60,263 bases of DNA, taken from positions 1 to 60,263 of the forward strand of contig CAUJCX010000021.1 in assembly GCA_963169235.1 (NCBI GenBank), in the 5' to 3' direction. Position 1 is the first letter of the stretch. The number at the start of each line of letters is the position of its first letter. The notes under the pieces are model-generated. The model saw only the letters and a list, made by a program, of their open reading frames with translations, was not told the origin of the DNA and did not search any database. Of the stretch, positions 7,968-15,867 are shown in pieces. The stretch is from Actinomycetota bacterium. Lineage in GTDB: Bacteria > Actinomycetota > Thermoleophilia > Miltoncostaeales > Miltoncostaeaceae. The position numbers were made by a program, and so were the translations under genes.

Positions 7968-10900
7968 ATGTCGCAGGCCCACCAGCCCCGCCCCGACGAC
8001 GAGCGCGTGCGCGACGCGGTCGCCCGTGCCCGGCAGCTGGTGGCCGACGCCCTCCGGCGCGAGCACGAGGCGCCCCGCGGCGTGCGCGCCCGGCGGGCCC
8101 GCCTGGCCAGGCTGGTGAGCGATCCCGACGCGGCCGAGTTCTCGCTGACGCTCACCGACCAGGTGATGCGCATCGGCGACGACGCCCGGGCGGCCGACCG
8201 GCTGGCGCGCATCGTGGCCGACGGCGACCTGACCGGCCTGGGCATCGGCGACCGGACGATGCTGCGCCTGGGCGCGTGGGCGGCGCCCCGCGCACCGGCT
8301 GCGGTGATGGCGCTCGCCCGCGACCGCATGCGGCGCGAGGCCGGGGAGGTGATCCTGCCCGCCGGCGATCCCGCGTTCGCGCGGCACGTCGCACGCCGCC
8401 GGGCGGATGGCGTGCGGGTGAACGTGAACGTGCTGGGAGAGGCCATCCTGGGCGCCGACGAAGCCACGCGCCGCCTGGGGGCGGTGCGCGCCCGCCTCGC
8501 CCGGCCCGATGTGGACTACGCGAGCGTGAAGATCTCGGCCGTGTTCCCGTCGGTCAGCGCGCTGGCGTTCGACGACACCGTCACCGCCGTCGCCCGCGCG
8601 CTCGGGCCGCTGTACGCCGACGCCACGTCCCACGCGCCCGCGAAGTTCGTCAACCTCGACATGGAGGAGTACCGCGACCTGGCGCTCACCACCGCGGTGT
8701 TCCGACGCGTGCTGGACGAACCCCGGTTCGTGGGCCTCGAGGCCGGCATCGTGCTGCAGGCGTACCTGCCCGACAGCCACGACGAGGCCCGGGCTCTCGC
8801 CGAGTGGGCACGTGAGCGGCGGCAGCGCGGCGGCGCGGCGATCAAGGTGCGCGTGGTAAAGGGGGCCAACCTGGCGATGGAGCTGGTGGACGCCGAGATG
8901 CACGGGTGGACCCCGGCGCCGTACCCGTGCAAGGAGGACGTCGACGCGTCGTACAAGGCGCTCCTCGATCTGCTGCTGGACCCTCGCTACGACGGCGCCC
9001 TGCGGGTGGGACTGGCCAGCCACAACCTGTTCGACGTGGCGTGGGGCCTGGTGCTGCGCGACGAACTCGCGGCGCGAGGTCAGGCCTCGCGGCTGGAGTT
9101 CGAGATGCTGGAGGGCATGGCGCCCGCCCAGGCCGACGCCGTGCGCGACCGCGCCGGGGGCCTGGTGATGTACGCACCGGTCGCGACGCGCGACGATTTC
9201 CCCGCCGCCATCGCGTACCTGGTGCGGCGGCTGGACGAGAACACCGCGCCCCAGAACTTCCTGGCACACCTGTTCACCATCACCCCCGGCAACGACGTGT
9301 TCGCCCACGAGGCCGAGCGCTTCGAGGCGTCGGTGCGCGGCCGCGATGGCGTGCGCACCGCTCCGCGGCGCACGCAGGACCGCACGGCACAGGTACCCGC
9401 CACGGGAGCGGACACACCGTTCGCCAACGCACCCGACACCGACTTCACCCGCCCCGCCAACCGCGCCTGGATCACCGCCGCGCTGGCCGCACCCCCGCCC
9501 CCGCGCGACGTGCCGCTCCTCTCTGCCACCGACGTCGACGCCGCCGTCGCGACGGGCCGCGCCGCGCACGAGCGCTGGTGGTCGCTGCCCGCGTCCGAAC
9601 GGACCCGTCTGCTCACCGCGGTGGGCGACGCCGCCGAGGCGCGCCGCGGCGAGATCATCGCCGCCATGGCCCACGAGACCGGCAAGACCGTGCCGGAGGG
9701 CGACCCGGAGGTGTCCGAGGGCGTCGATATGGCGCGCTACTACGCCCGCGAGCACGCACGCTTGGCGGCCCGCAGCGGCGCCGCCGGTGCGGTGATGACG
9801 CCACGACGCCTGGTGGTGGTGGCGCCGCCGTGGAACTTCCCGTTCGCGATCCCCATGGGCGGCGTGATGGCCGCGCTGGCGGCGGGCGGGGCGGCGATCC
9901 TGAAGCCCGCGCCCGAGGCCATCGCCACGGGACGCCTGGTCGCCGCCTGCTGCGACGACGCGGGGCTGCCGCCCGGCCTGGTGACGTGGCTGCCGTGCCC
10001 CGACGGCGACGTGGGCCGCCGCCTGGTGACCCACCCCGACGTCGACGCCGTCATCCTCACGGGCGCGCTCGAGACGGCCCGGCGCTTCCTCCAGTGGCGA
10101 CCCGGCATGCGGCTGCACGGCGAGACCAGCGGCAAGAACGCCATGGTGATCACGGCCACCGCCGACCTCGACCTGGCCGTGCGCGACCTGGTGCGCTCGG
10201 CGTTCGGGCATCAGGGCCAGAAGTGCTCGGCCGCCAGCCTGGCGATCGTGGAGGCCACGCTGTACGACGACCCGCGGTTTCGCGAGCGGCTGCGCGACGC
10301 CACCTGCACGCTGCGCGTGGGCCCCGCCACGCACCTCGCCACCGACATGGGCCCGCTGGTGGCGCCGCCGGGCGACGCGCTCATGCGCGCCCTCACCCGC
10401 CTGGACCCCGGCGAGGAGTGGCTGGTGGAGCCGCACCCCGTCGACGGCGACCCGGCGTTGTGGTCGCCCGGCGTGCGCCTGGGCGTGCGCGCCGGGGCGT
10501 GGTTCCACCGCACCGAGTGTTTCGGGCCCGTGCTGGGCGTGATGCGCGCGACGAGCCTCGACCACGCCATCGCCCTTCAGAACGCCGTGGCGTTCGGCCT
10601 CACCGCCGGCCTTCACAGCCTCGACCCCGGCGAGATCACGCGCTGGAGCCGGCGGGTGGAGGCCGGGAACCTGTACGTCAACCGCACCACAACGGGGGCC
10701 ATCGTGCGCCGCCAGCCGTTCGGCGGCTGGAAGCGCTCGGCCGTCGGCCCCACCGCCAAGGCGGGTGGCCCCAACTACGTCTCCCGCCTGGCCGACTGGC
10801 ACGACGACGGCCACGTGCCCCTACCCGCCGCGGCGGCGGCGTTCGACGCGTGGATGGCCGAGGTGGGCACGTGCGCGCACGACCCGTCCGGCCTGGTGGC

Positions 10901-11273
10901 CGAGACCAACGCGTTCCGCTATCGCCCCCTCCCCGGCGGCGTGGCCGTGCGCGCGGGCGCCGGGGTGGCCGCCCGCAGCGTCGAGCTGTGCCGGCTGGCC
11001 GCCGCCAGCACGGGATGCCGGCTGGTGGAAGCCGGCGCCGACGAGGGCGACGCCGCGTTCGCGCAGCGGCTGGAGGCACTGGGCGTCGACCGCGTCCGCC
11101 TGCTGGGGCCCGGCCACGACGCCACCCGCGCCGCCGCCCACGCCCTCGACCTGCCGGTTGACACCGCGGTGCCCGTGGCCGACCCGGTGATCGAGCTACC
11201 CCGCTGGCTCCACGAGCAGGTGCTCACCGTCACCCGCCACCGCCACGGACACATCTCGCACGAGGTGGGGTGA
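7968..11273 (+). CDS. putA: Bifunctional proline dehydrogenase / glutamate semialdehyde dehydrogenase
   Basis: 1101 residues. It oxidises proline to pyrroline-5-carboxylate with FAD, then to glutamate with NAD. The proline dehydrogenase barrel covers roughly residues 100-440 and includes VKISAVFPS, VRVVKGANLAMELV and the C-terminal RRLDENTAPQNF. The aldehyde dehydrogenase half (about 500-960) has WNFPFAIPMGG, the general-base Glu in HGETSGKN (near 718) and the catalytic Cys in GQKCSA (near 753). There is no N-terminal ribbon-helix-helix domain, so this version is enzyme only and not a self-repressor. The last 150 residues look like the extra C-terminal ALDH-like segment of long PutA proteins. 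ATG is preceded by GGTGAGGCG. Confidence 0.95.
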   Translation: MSQAHQPRPDDERVRDAVARARQLVADALRREHEAPRGVRARRARLARLVSDPDAAEFSLTLTDQVMRIGDDARAADRLARIVADGDLTGLGIGDRTMLRLGAWAAPRAPAAVMALARDRMRREAGEVILPAGDPAFARHVARRRADGVRVNVNVLGEAILGADEATRRLGAVRARLARPDVDYASVKISAVFPSVSALAFDDTVTAVARALGPLYADATSHAPAKFVNLDMEEYRDLALTTAVFRRVLDEPRFVGLEAGIVLQAYLPDSHDEARALAEWARERRQRGGAAIKVRVVKGANLAMELVDAEMHGWTPAPYPCKEDVDASYKALLDLLLDPRYDGALRVGLASHNLFDVAWGLVLRDELAARGQASRLEFEMLEGMAPAQADAVRDRAGGLVMYAPVATRDDFPAAIAYLVRRLDENTAPQNFLAHLFTITPGNDVFAHEAERFEASVRGRDGVRTAPRRTQDRTAQVPATGADTPFANAPDTDFTRPANRAWITAALAAPPPPRDVPLLSATDVDAAVATGRAAHERWWSLPASERTRLLTAVGDAAEARRGEIIAAMAHETGKTVPEGDPEVSEGVDMARYYAREHARLAARSGAAGAVMTPRRLVVVAPPWNFPFAIPMGGVMAALAAGGAAILKPAPEAIATGRLVAACCDDAGLPPGLVTWLPCPDGDVGRRLVTHPDVDAVILTGALETARRFLQWRPGMRLHGETSGKNAMVITATADLDLAVRDLVRSAFGHQGQKCSAASLAIVEATLYDDPRFRERLRDATCTLRVGPATHLATDMGPLVAPPGDALMRALTRLDPGEEWLVEPHPVDGDPALWSPGVRLGVRAGAWFHRTECFGPVLGVMRATSLDHAIALQNAVAFGLTAGLHSLDPGEITRWSRRVEAGNLYVNRTTTGAIVRRQPFGGWKRSAVGPTAKAGGPNYVSRLADWHDDGHVPLPAAAAAFDAWMAEVGTCAHDPSGLVAETNAFRYRPLPGGVAVRAGAGVAARSVELCRLAAASTGCRLVEAGADEGDAAFAQRLEALGVDRVRLLGPGHDATRAAAHALDLPVDTAVPVADPVIELPRWLHEQVLTVTRHRHGHISHEVG

Positions 11274-11304
11274 GCGCACATCGGGCGGGATGATCGCCAC
11301 CCCG

Positions 11305-11484
11305 TCAGCGCGGCACGAACACCACGGCGCCGAGCTTCGCGCCCCGGGTGTCGGCTCCCGCCAGCGACCCGGCCGTCACCGTCGCACCCCGCAGGTCCGC
11401 CCCGCGCAGCGTCGCGCCGCCCCGCGTGAGGTCGTACAGCTCGGCGCCCCGCAGGTCAACGTCGCGGAGGGGGAGTGGAGCCAC
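11305..11484 (-). CDS. Small pentapeptide-repeat protein or 3' remnant
   Basis: About 59 residues from a GTG. The sequence LRDVDLRGAELYDL, then LRGADLRGATVTAG and LAGADTRGAKL shows at least five A(D/N)Lxx-type pentapeptide units, predicting a short right-handed quadrilateral helix. No Shine-Dalgarno precedes the GTG. A GTG AGC start 30 bp upstream lies in another frame, so a single-base indel may have split a slightly longer gene. It lies 72 bp downstream of the DUF427 gene on the same strand. Either a small protein or a decayed end. Confidence 0.4.
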   Translation of the reverse strand: MAPLPLRDVDLRGAELYDLTRGGATLRGADLRGATVTAGSLAGADTRGAKLGAVVFVPR

Positions 11485-11555
11485 ACGGGCGCGGCCGTCG
11501 GCATCGTGCAGCTCACGGTGCCCTCGGTGCCTGCCCGTCCTGTGCGTTGCCCGCG

Positions 11556-11834
11556 TCAGGTGATCTCGACGCCCCGCCAGAACGCCACGCGGCCGGCCAC
11601 GTCGCGCGCCTCGGGCAGCGGATCGGGGTAGTACCACGCGGCATCGGCGTTGACCTTGTCGCCCACCACCACGTCGTAGTACGACGCCGTGCCCTTCCAG
11701 TTGCACTCGGTGTGCGAGGCCGAGTCGCGCAACAGCGCCCGGTCGACGGCGGCAAGCGGGAAGTAGTGGTTGCCCTCCACCACCACGGTGTCGTCGCTGT
11801 CGGCGATCACCGCGCCGTTCCAGACCGCCTTCAT
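11556..11834 (-). CDS. DUF427 domain protein
   Basis: 92 residues, the length of a single DUF427 domain. Family signatures are clear: KAVWNGAVIADSDDTVVVEGN near the start in two halves, YFPLAAVDR, TECNWKGTASYY with the conserved Cys, and AWYYPDPLPEA. The fold is a small beta-tent; function is unknown, though members are often near oxidoreductases. It sits in a minus-strand run with the 63-residue protein upstream (24 bp gap), probably one transcript. Confidence 0.9.
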   Translation of the reverse strand: MKAVWNGAVIADSDDTVVVEGNHYFPLAAVDRALLRDSASHTECNWKGTASYYDVVVGDKVNADAAWYYPDPLPEARDVAGRVAFWRGVEIT

Positions 11835-11858
11835 CGCGCTCCTCGCTGCGGCGACGCG

Positions 11859-12050
11859 TCAGGCGTCGTCCGCGTCCTTCCACTTGGGGTCGTTGTCCCA
11901 CGCATCATTGCGCTCGGCCACCTTGTCGAGGGCCGCCGCGGCCTCCTCGCGGGTGGCGAACGGGCCGATGCGGTCGACGTTGCGGCAACCGTCGCGGTCC
12001 TCCACCGCCTTGTGCGTGAGGCACCAGTAGTACTCGGGGTTCGTGGTCAT
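11859..12050 (-). CDS. Conserved small actinobacterial protein
   Basis: 63 residues: YYWCLTHKAVEDRDGCRNVDRIGPFATREEAAAAL and then a charged tail ending in Asp/Ala. The pattern of a CL-H start, a single later Cys, RIGPFATREEA and AERNDAWDNDP matches a small uncharacterised family that I know from many actinobacteria. The two Cys and the His could bind a metal; no function is assigned. It is upstream of DUF427 on the same strand. Confidence 0.8.
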   Translation of the reverse strand: MTTNPEYYWCLTHKAVEDRDGCRNVDRIGPFATREEAAAALDKVAERNDAWDNDPKWKDADDA

Positions 12051-12081
12051 GTCCCAACCCTACCGCCGCCGCTGCCACCGG

Positions 12082-12831
12082 TCACCCGCCCGCGATATGG
12101 TCGACCCACAGGCGTGGCACCAGGTGGTCATCGTCGCCCACCGACCATTCGGGGAAGTCGAACACCGCCACCATCAGCTGCATGGGGTACATGGGCGGGC
12201 GCCGGGTGCGGCGCACCTCGGCGCCGTCGACGCCGAACACGGCCTGGTCGGCGTCCCAGTCGACATGGTACGTGTGGAAGCCCGCGGGGTCGACGTCGAT
12301 CCTCGGCGCGGCGAAGTCTTCCGCCAGGGCGGGGTCGCGGAACGCGTGCACGCCCATGCCCACCTCGCACGAGCCGTCGCGCACCGACCGCCCGAAGATC
12401 TCCACCACGCAGATCTCACCGCAGCGCTCCGGCCGGTCCTCGAACCCGATCATCCACAGCGCCGCCATCGAGCGGGGCGAGACGTCCATGCGGCAGCGGA
12501 TCTCCACCCGGCCAGCCGTCGGCAGCCAGCCCTCGAAGCGCGGCTGCTGCTCGCGCACCGTCTGGCCGTCACGGAACGGCTGCTGCCCCTGCGTCGTGCC
12601 CACAGGCCCGGAGAAGTTGCCCGACTGGATACCCGACGCGCGCATCGGCGGGCGGTGGTCGTCGGCGCACCACAGGCCGCGGGTCGTGGGGATGCCGAGT
12701 TCGAGGCACCCGTTCTCGACGCGCAGGTCGGCGGCGGTCTCGCGCCGCGAGCTCCACGCAGGCAGGTAGTGGGGCAGCCAGACCGACTCGTCCAGCCGGG
12801 ACCCCGAGAAATCGTCCCGGAACGTGGGCAT
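12082..12831 (-). CDS. GH16-like glycoside hydrolase/lectin-fold protein with EICVVE active-site motif
   Basis: 249 residues without a signal peptide, so probably cytoplasmic. Concanavalin-type beta-sandwich features of glycoside hydrolase family 16 are visible: FSGSRLDESVW at the N-terminus, GRVEIRCRMD, ALWMIGFEDRPERCGEICVVEIFG and FHTYHVDWD. The catalytic motif of GH16 is ExDxxE; here it is E-I-C-V-V-E, keeping both Glu (nucleophile and acid/base positions) but with Cys for the assisting Asp. I believe a subgroup of actinobacterial relatives shares this, so it may be a family trait. The ATG is leaderless (TAGACA, 6-nt gap) and shares a 16-bp divergent promoter with the DUF3224 gene. Confidence 0.8.
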   Translation of the reverse strand: MPTFRDDFSGSRLDESVWLPHYLPAWSSRRETAADLRVENGCLELGIPTTRGLWCADDHRPPMRASGIQSGNFSGPVGTTQGQQPFRDGQTVREQQPRFEGWLPTAGRVEIRCRMDVSPRSMAALWMIGFEDRPERCGEICVVEIFGRSVRDGSCEVGMGVHAFRDPALAEDFAAPRIDVDPAGFHTYHVDWDADQAVFGVDGAEVRRTRRPPMYPMQLMVAVFDFPEWSVGDDDHLVPRLWVDHIAGG

Positions 12832-12847
12832 GGGTAGTGTCTACCCC
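12832..12847. promoter_or_regulatory. 16-bp divergent leaderless promoter with overlapping -10 boxes
   Basis: The entire intergenic sequence is gggtagtgtctacccc. Rightward, TAGTGT (12835-12840) is 7 nt before ATG 12848; leftward, TAGACA (12843-12838) is 6 nt before ATG 12831. The two hexamers overlap by 3 bp, and with both CATs the region is a near-palindrome. Only one strand could be served by polymerase at a time. Confidence 0.7.
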
Positions 12848-13234
12848 ATGCCGAACACCACGGGAACGTTCACCGTCGAGCTATCACCGCTGCCGCCTGA
12901 GGGCGGCGAGACCTGGGCGCGCATGGCGCTCACCAAGACCTGGTCGGGGGGCCTTGAGGGCACCGGACGCGGGTTGATGATGTCGGCCGGCGACCCGCAG
13001 TCGGGCCACGCCGGCTACGTGGCCATCGAGACCGTCGACGGACGCCTTGACGGCCGCGCCGGGGGCCTGGCGTTTCAGCAGTACGGGGTGATGTCCGCCG
13101 ACGGCACCCGCCTGGAGTACGAGGTGGTGCCGGGGAGCGGCACGGGCGAGCTGGCCGGAATCACGGGCACGCTGCATCTGACGGTCGACGACGACGGCAC
13201 GCACCGGTACGACCTGGACTACGCCCTGGGCTGA
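12848..13234 (+). CDS. DUF3224 domain protein
   Basis: 128 residues. The layout FTVELSPLPP, MALTKTWSGGLEGTGRGLMMSA split over two strands, GYVAIETVDGRLDGRAGGLAFQQ and VPGSGTGELAGITGTL matches DUF3224, an allene-oxide-cyclase-like small beta-barrel common in actinobacteria with no proven function. ATG 12848 is chosen because it is 7 nt from TAGTGT; an in-frame ATG at 12824 would lie inside the divergent gene. Convergent with the lipoprotein hydrolase at 13253. Confidence 0.88.
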   Translation: MPNTTGTFTVELSPLPPEGGETWARMALTKTWSGGLEGTGRGLMMSAGDPQSGHAGYVAIETVDGRLDGRAGGLAFQQYGVMSADGTRLEYEVVPGSGTGELAGITGTLHLTVDDDGTHRYDLDYALG

Positions 13235-13252
13235 CCGCCCCGGGGTGCCGCC

Positions 13253-14107
13253 TCAGCCGGCTGCGGCGACCGCGCGACGGATGATGGCGTCCACGCGGCG
13301 CCCGGTGGCGTCGGACACGTCGGTCAGCTGCACCCCGTGGGCCGCTCCGGGCACCAGCGTCAGGCGCACCCCCGGGCGCTTCTTCGCGGCACGCGCCAGT
13401 TGCCGCGCGCCGTCGGCGAACTGGACATCGTCGGTGGCCGCCACCAGGTCCACGGGCGTCCTGCCCGACGCCAGTACCCGCCGGGGATCCAGGTCGGGCC
13501 ACTCGGCCGGGGCCGACAAGCTGACGACCGCGTCCACCGGCACCCGTCCCGCCGCGCTCAGCACCGCGGTCGCGCCCATGCTGGCGCCCACCAGCACCAC
13601 GCGCGTCGCGCCGTGTGCCCGGGCCCAACGCACCGCCGCCACGATGTCGCGGTCGTACCGCCCGAGGCCCGCGCCCGGCGCGCCGTCGGAGCCGCCCTTG
13701 GCGCGGAAGTCGACGGCCAGCACCCGGTGACCCGCCCCGAGACGGCGGGCGTACGGCAGCCACGCGCACAGGTCATCGTCGGTCTGGTGCGCGAACACGA
13801 CGGTCACGCGGCCGCTGCCCATCACGGCACCGCGCAGGCGCACGCCGTCCTGGGTGCGCAGCACCAGCCGTCGGAACCCGCGGGCGTCGGCACCGCAGCT
13901 GTCGGCCAGCGTCGGCATGGGCGGCGGCGCCGGAGTGCCGACGTCCGCGGCGGCCGAGCCGGCCGCGGTGGACGCCCCCGCGTCGGCGTGCGACGACGCC
14001 GTCGTCCCGCTGGTCTGGTCACCCCCCGAGCACCCGGCCAGACCAGCGGCCGCGAGCGCCGCGGCAACGGTGGCAGCGGTGCGGGCGCGTCGGCGACGGC
14101 GACACAT
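13253..14107 (-). CDS. Alpha/beta-hydrolase lipoprotein
   Basis: 284 residues. An Arg-rich start, a hydrophobic core and a lipobox LAGC (Cys near residue 26) mark an exported lipoprotein, followed by a Ser/Thr/Ala linker. The hydrolase domain shows VFAHQTDDDLCAWLPYA (oxyanion region), the nucleophile elbow GASMGA, an Asp in the DLVAATDDVQFADGA region and the final His in GAAHGVQL. Substrate unknown; esterase-like. The ATG 14107 is leaderless (TACGTT, 6-nt gap). It is divergent from the GSP17M-like gene. Confidence 0.88.
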   Translation of the reverse strand: MCRRRRRARTAATVAAALAAAGLAGCSGGDQTSGTTASSHADAGASTAAGSAAADVGTPAPPPMPTLADSCGADARGFRRLVLRTQDGVRLRGAVMGSGRVTVVFAHQTDDDLCAWLPYARRLGAGHRVLAVDFRAKGGSDGAPGAGLGRYDRDIVAAVRWARAHGATRVVLVGASMGATAVLSAAGRVPVDAVVSLSAPAEWPDLDPRRVLASGRTPVDLVAATDDVQFADGARQLARAAKKRPGVRLTLVPGAAHGVQLTDVSDATGRRVDAIIRRAVAAAG

Positions 14108-14197
14108 GCGCCCAACGTAACCCAGGCGCACCCCGCGTGGCGAGCATGCCGGTGCGGGTACGCTTGGCACACCCTCACGACACCTCCAGGAGGCCAC

Positions 14198-14680
14198 GTG
14201 GATCCCCGCACCGGCTCCGGCGCACCGCTGTCGCCCACGCCCGACACCCACGACACGGTGGCGAGTTTCGGCGACTACCCGGCCGCGCAGCACGCCGTCG
14301 ACCTGCTGTCCGACAAGGAGTTCGACGTGCGCGACGTACGCATCGTCGGGCACGGCATGACGTCGGTGGAGATCGTGACCGGGCGCCTGACCAACCTGAA
14401 GGCGACCCTCCTCGGCGCCGGCACCGGCGCGTGGTTCGGCCTGTTCGTCGGCCTGCTGCTGGGCCTGTTCGCCGCCGACACCGAATGGGTGCGCATGGTC
14501 GCCGCGGGCATCGCCATGGGCGCCGCGTTCGGCGCCCTCTGGGGCCTCCTGACGCACCTCGGCACGCGCGGCCGGCGCGACTTCTCGTCGGCGCGGACGC
14601 TGGTGGCGACCCGCTACGACGTGATGGTGCCACGCGACCGGGCCGAGGCCGCCCGCCGCCTGATCGCCGCCGGGCGCTGA
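14198..14680 (+). CDS. General stress protein 17M-like membrane protein
   Basis: 160 residues from GTG 14198 behind a good CAGGAGG. After a disordered N-terminus comes the YflT/GSP17M signature (VASFGDYPAAQHAVDLLSD, VRIVGHGMTSVE), then a glycine-rich double hairpin membrane segment (GAGTGAWFGLFVGLLLGLF and MAAFGALWGLL region) and a cytoplasmic tail. Related proteins are induced by general stress. Function unknown. Convergent with the small HTH gene. Confidence 0.85.
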   Translation: MDPRTGSGAPLSPTPDTHDTVASFGDYPAAQHAVDLLSDKEFDVRDVRIVGHGMTSVEIVTGRLTNLKATLLGAGTGAWFGLFVGLLLGLFAADTEWVRMVAAGIAMGAAFGALWGLLTHLGTRGRRDFSSARTLVATRYDVMVPRDRAEAARRLIAAGR

Positions 14681-14697
14681 CCACCGGACGAGGCCCC

Positions 14698-14964
14698 CTA
14701 CCCGTCCCCGTCCTTCTCCTTCACCTTCGCCTTGCCGCCGGCGGCGCGGAAGCGCTGCTGGGCGCCCTGCTTGGTCAGCCCGTACAGCGCGCCGATGCGC
14801 GACCACGACAGCCCCGCCGCCCGCGCGTCGCGCACCAGATCGTGCTCGATGGCCTCCGCGAGCTCGCGCAGGCGGCGCATGGCGTCGACCCGTTCCAGCG
14901 GCTCGGCCGCAGACTGCACGTCGGCCCACGCATCGGCCAGATCGCGTTGGGGGTCCTTGGCCAC
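14698..14964 (-). CDS. Small HTH DNA-binding protein
   Basis: 88 residues. An N-terminal helical half (LRELAEAIEHDLVRDARAAG) leads into a helix-turn-helix GLSWSRIGALYGLTKQGAQQRF, resembling sigma-factor region 4 or small actinobacterial HTH proteins, and a Lys/Asp-rich tail. The start is GTG 14964, leaderless: TACACT lies 6 nt upstream. Its promoter faces the TTGAC operator array and the lysine-rich micro-ORF, so it is the obvious candidate to bind that array and to regulate itself; that is inference. Confidence 0.8.
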   Translation of the reverse strand: MAKDPQRDLADAWADVQSAAEPLERVDAMRRLRELAEAIEHDLVRDARAAGLSWSRIGALYGLTKQGAQQRFRAAGGKAKVKEKDGDG

Positions 14965-14984
14965 GCGTCCAGTGTATCCCCGCG

Positions 14985-15046
14985 GTCAATCAGGTGTTGA
15001 CGTTGGCGTCAACGTTTGCTTGACTCCCCGTCAACGTGATGTTGAC
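14985..15046. promoter_or_regulatory. Helically phased array of six alternating TTGAC half-sites
   Basis: TTGAC and its complement GTCAA occur at 14985, 14997, 15008, 15020, 15030 and 15042, in strictly alternating orientation, with centres 10-12 bp apart. Two pairs form perfect palindromes: GTTGACGTTGGCGTCAAC (14996-15013) and GTCAAC-N5-GTTGAC (15030-15046). All half-sites lie on one face of the helix, as expected for cooperative binding of a dimeric regulator. It lies between the divergent HTH gene and the micro-ORF. Confidence 0.7.
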
Positions 15047-15066
15047 CGCACGAAAGGAGGCGAGAC

Positions 15067-15117
15067 ATGGCGAAGAAGAAGGACAAGAAGGGTAAGAAGG
15101 GCAAGAAGAAGAAGTAG
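15067..15117 (+). CDS. 16-residue lysine-rich micro-ORF
   Basis: ATG to TAG encodes MAKKKDKKGKKGKKKK, with 11 Lys of 16 residues, all AAG codons. A full-strength AAAGGAGG Shine-Dalgarno ends 6 nt before the ATG, and the operator array lies just upstream, which together argue for real translation. It might be a nucleic-acid-binding peptide or a leader peptide that senses lysine or translation speed before the secreted-protein gene at 15254. The 136 bp from 15118 to 15253 hold no other gene that I can support. Confidence 0.55.
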   Translation: MAKKKDKKGKKGKKKK

Positions 15118-15253
15118 ATGCCCGACACCACCGGGGTGCGGGTCGCGCTGCGCACGCGCCGAGCCGCACCCGTGGGTGTCCGCAGGCCCCCGGTCGCCCT
15201 CGCGCCAGGCGACGACGGCGTAGCCTGGGCCGGTCTCCGACCCGGGAGGAACC

Positions 15254-15793
15254 ATGCCCCGCATCTGCGTGCCGGTGGGCATCGCCTGCCTCGGCGCCGC
15301 CGCCGCGTTCGCCGTCCCCGCGCACGCCGCCGACACGCGCTGTGATCACCGCTTCGGCGCCGTCTCCATCCAGGACGACGTCATCGTGCCGCCCGGCGCC
15401 ACGTGCCGCCTGGCCGGAACGCGCATCAGCGGCGACGTGACGGTGCGGCCCGGGGGCACGCTGCTTGTGTGGGGCGCGCGCATCACCGGCGACCTCGAGG
15501 CACGCCGCCACGCCCGCATCACCGTCGCCCCGCGTGGACGCGCCGCCACCCGCGTGCACGGCGACGTTCTGCTGGCCCGCGGGCGCCGCACCACCGTGGC
15601 GCGCGCGGTCGTCAGCGGCGACGTCGTGCTGGTGGGCTCCCGCGGCCGGGCGACGATCACCGGCAACGTGGTGACCGGCATGCTGCGATGCCGGCTCAAC
15701 GTTCCAGCACCGGTGGGCGGGGGCAACCGCGTGGAGGGCGGCGGCACGGGCCAGTGCGTCGGCCTCACGATCGCGCCGTCCGGCCCCCGCTGA
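15254..15793 (+). CDS. Secreted beta-helical (bactofilin-like) protein
   Basis: 179 residues. Signal peptide with a likely cleavage after AHA (about residue 25). The mature part is a run of short beta-strand repeats (SGDVTVRPGGTLLVWGARITGDLEA, VHGDVLLARG, VSGDVVLVGSRGRATITGNV in pieces), the pattern of a bactofilin-type right-handed beta helix, here exported rather than cytoskeletal. Four Cys (two near the mature N-terminus, two near the C-terminus) could form disulfides. A GGGAGGAACC Shine-Dalgarno precedes the ATG. Function unknown. Confidence 0.75.
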   Translation: MPRICVPVGIACLGAAAAFAVPAHAADTRCDHRFGAVSIQDDVIVPPGATCRLAGTRISGDVTVRPGGTLLVWGARITGDLEARRHARITVAPRGRAATRVHGDVLLARGRRTTVARAVVSGDVVLVGSRGRATITGNVVTGMLRCRLNVPAPVGGGNRVEGGGTGQCVGLTIAPSGPR

Positions 15794-15867
15794 ACCCGGG
15801 TCGCGGGGCGGTGGGTGACGGGGACGCGGCGCCGCACGACGGGTGGGGCGTAACCTTGGGGTTCACC

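Noticed and set aside
7155-10814. A 1219-codon open frame antisense to putA and the DUF2249 operon
   Set aside because: It runs across several genes and an intergenic region, with GC-shadow composition and no recognisable motif.
11305-11901. A 198-residue pentapeptide protein starting at 11901
   Set aside because: All but the last 60 residues overlap the clear DUF427 gene in another frame, and only the end shows pentapeptide repeats.
15118-15345. An open frame directly after the lysine-rich micro-ORF (ATG 15118)
   Set aside because: It runs into the secreted-protein gene in another frame, is Arg/Ala-rich with no Shine-Dalgarno other than that of the micro-ORF, and shows no protein-like pattern.
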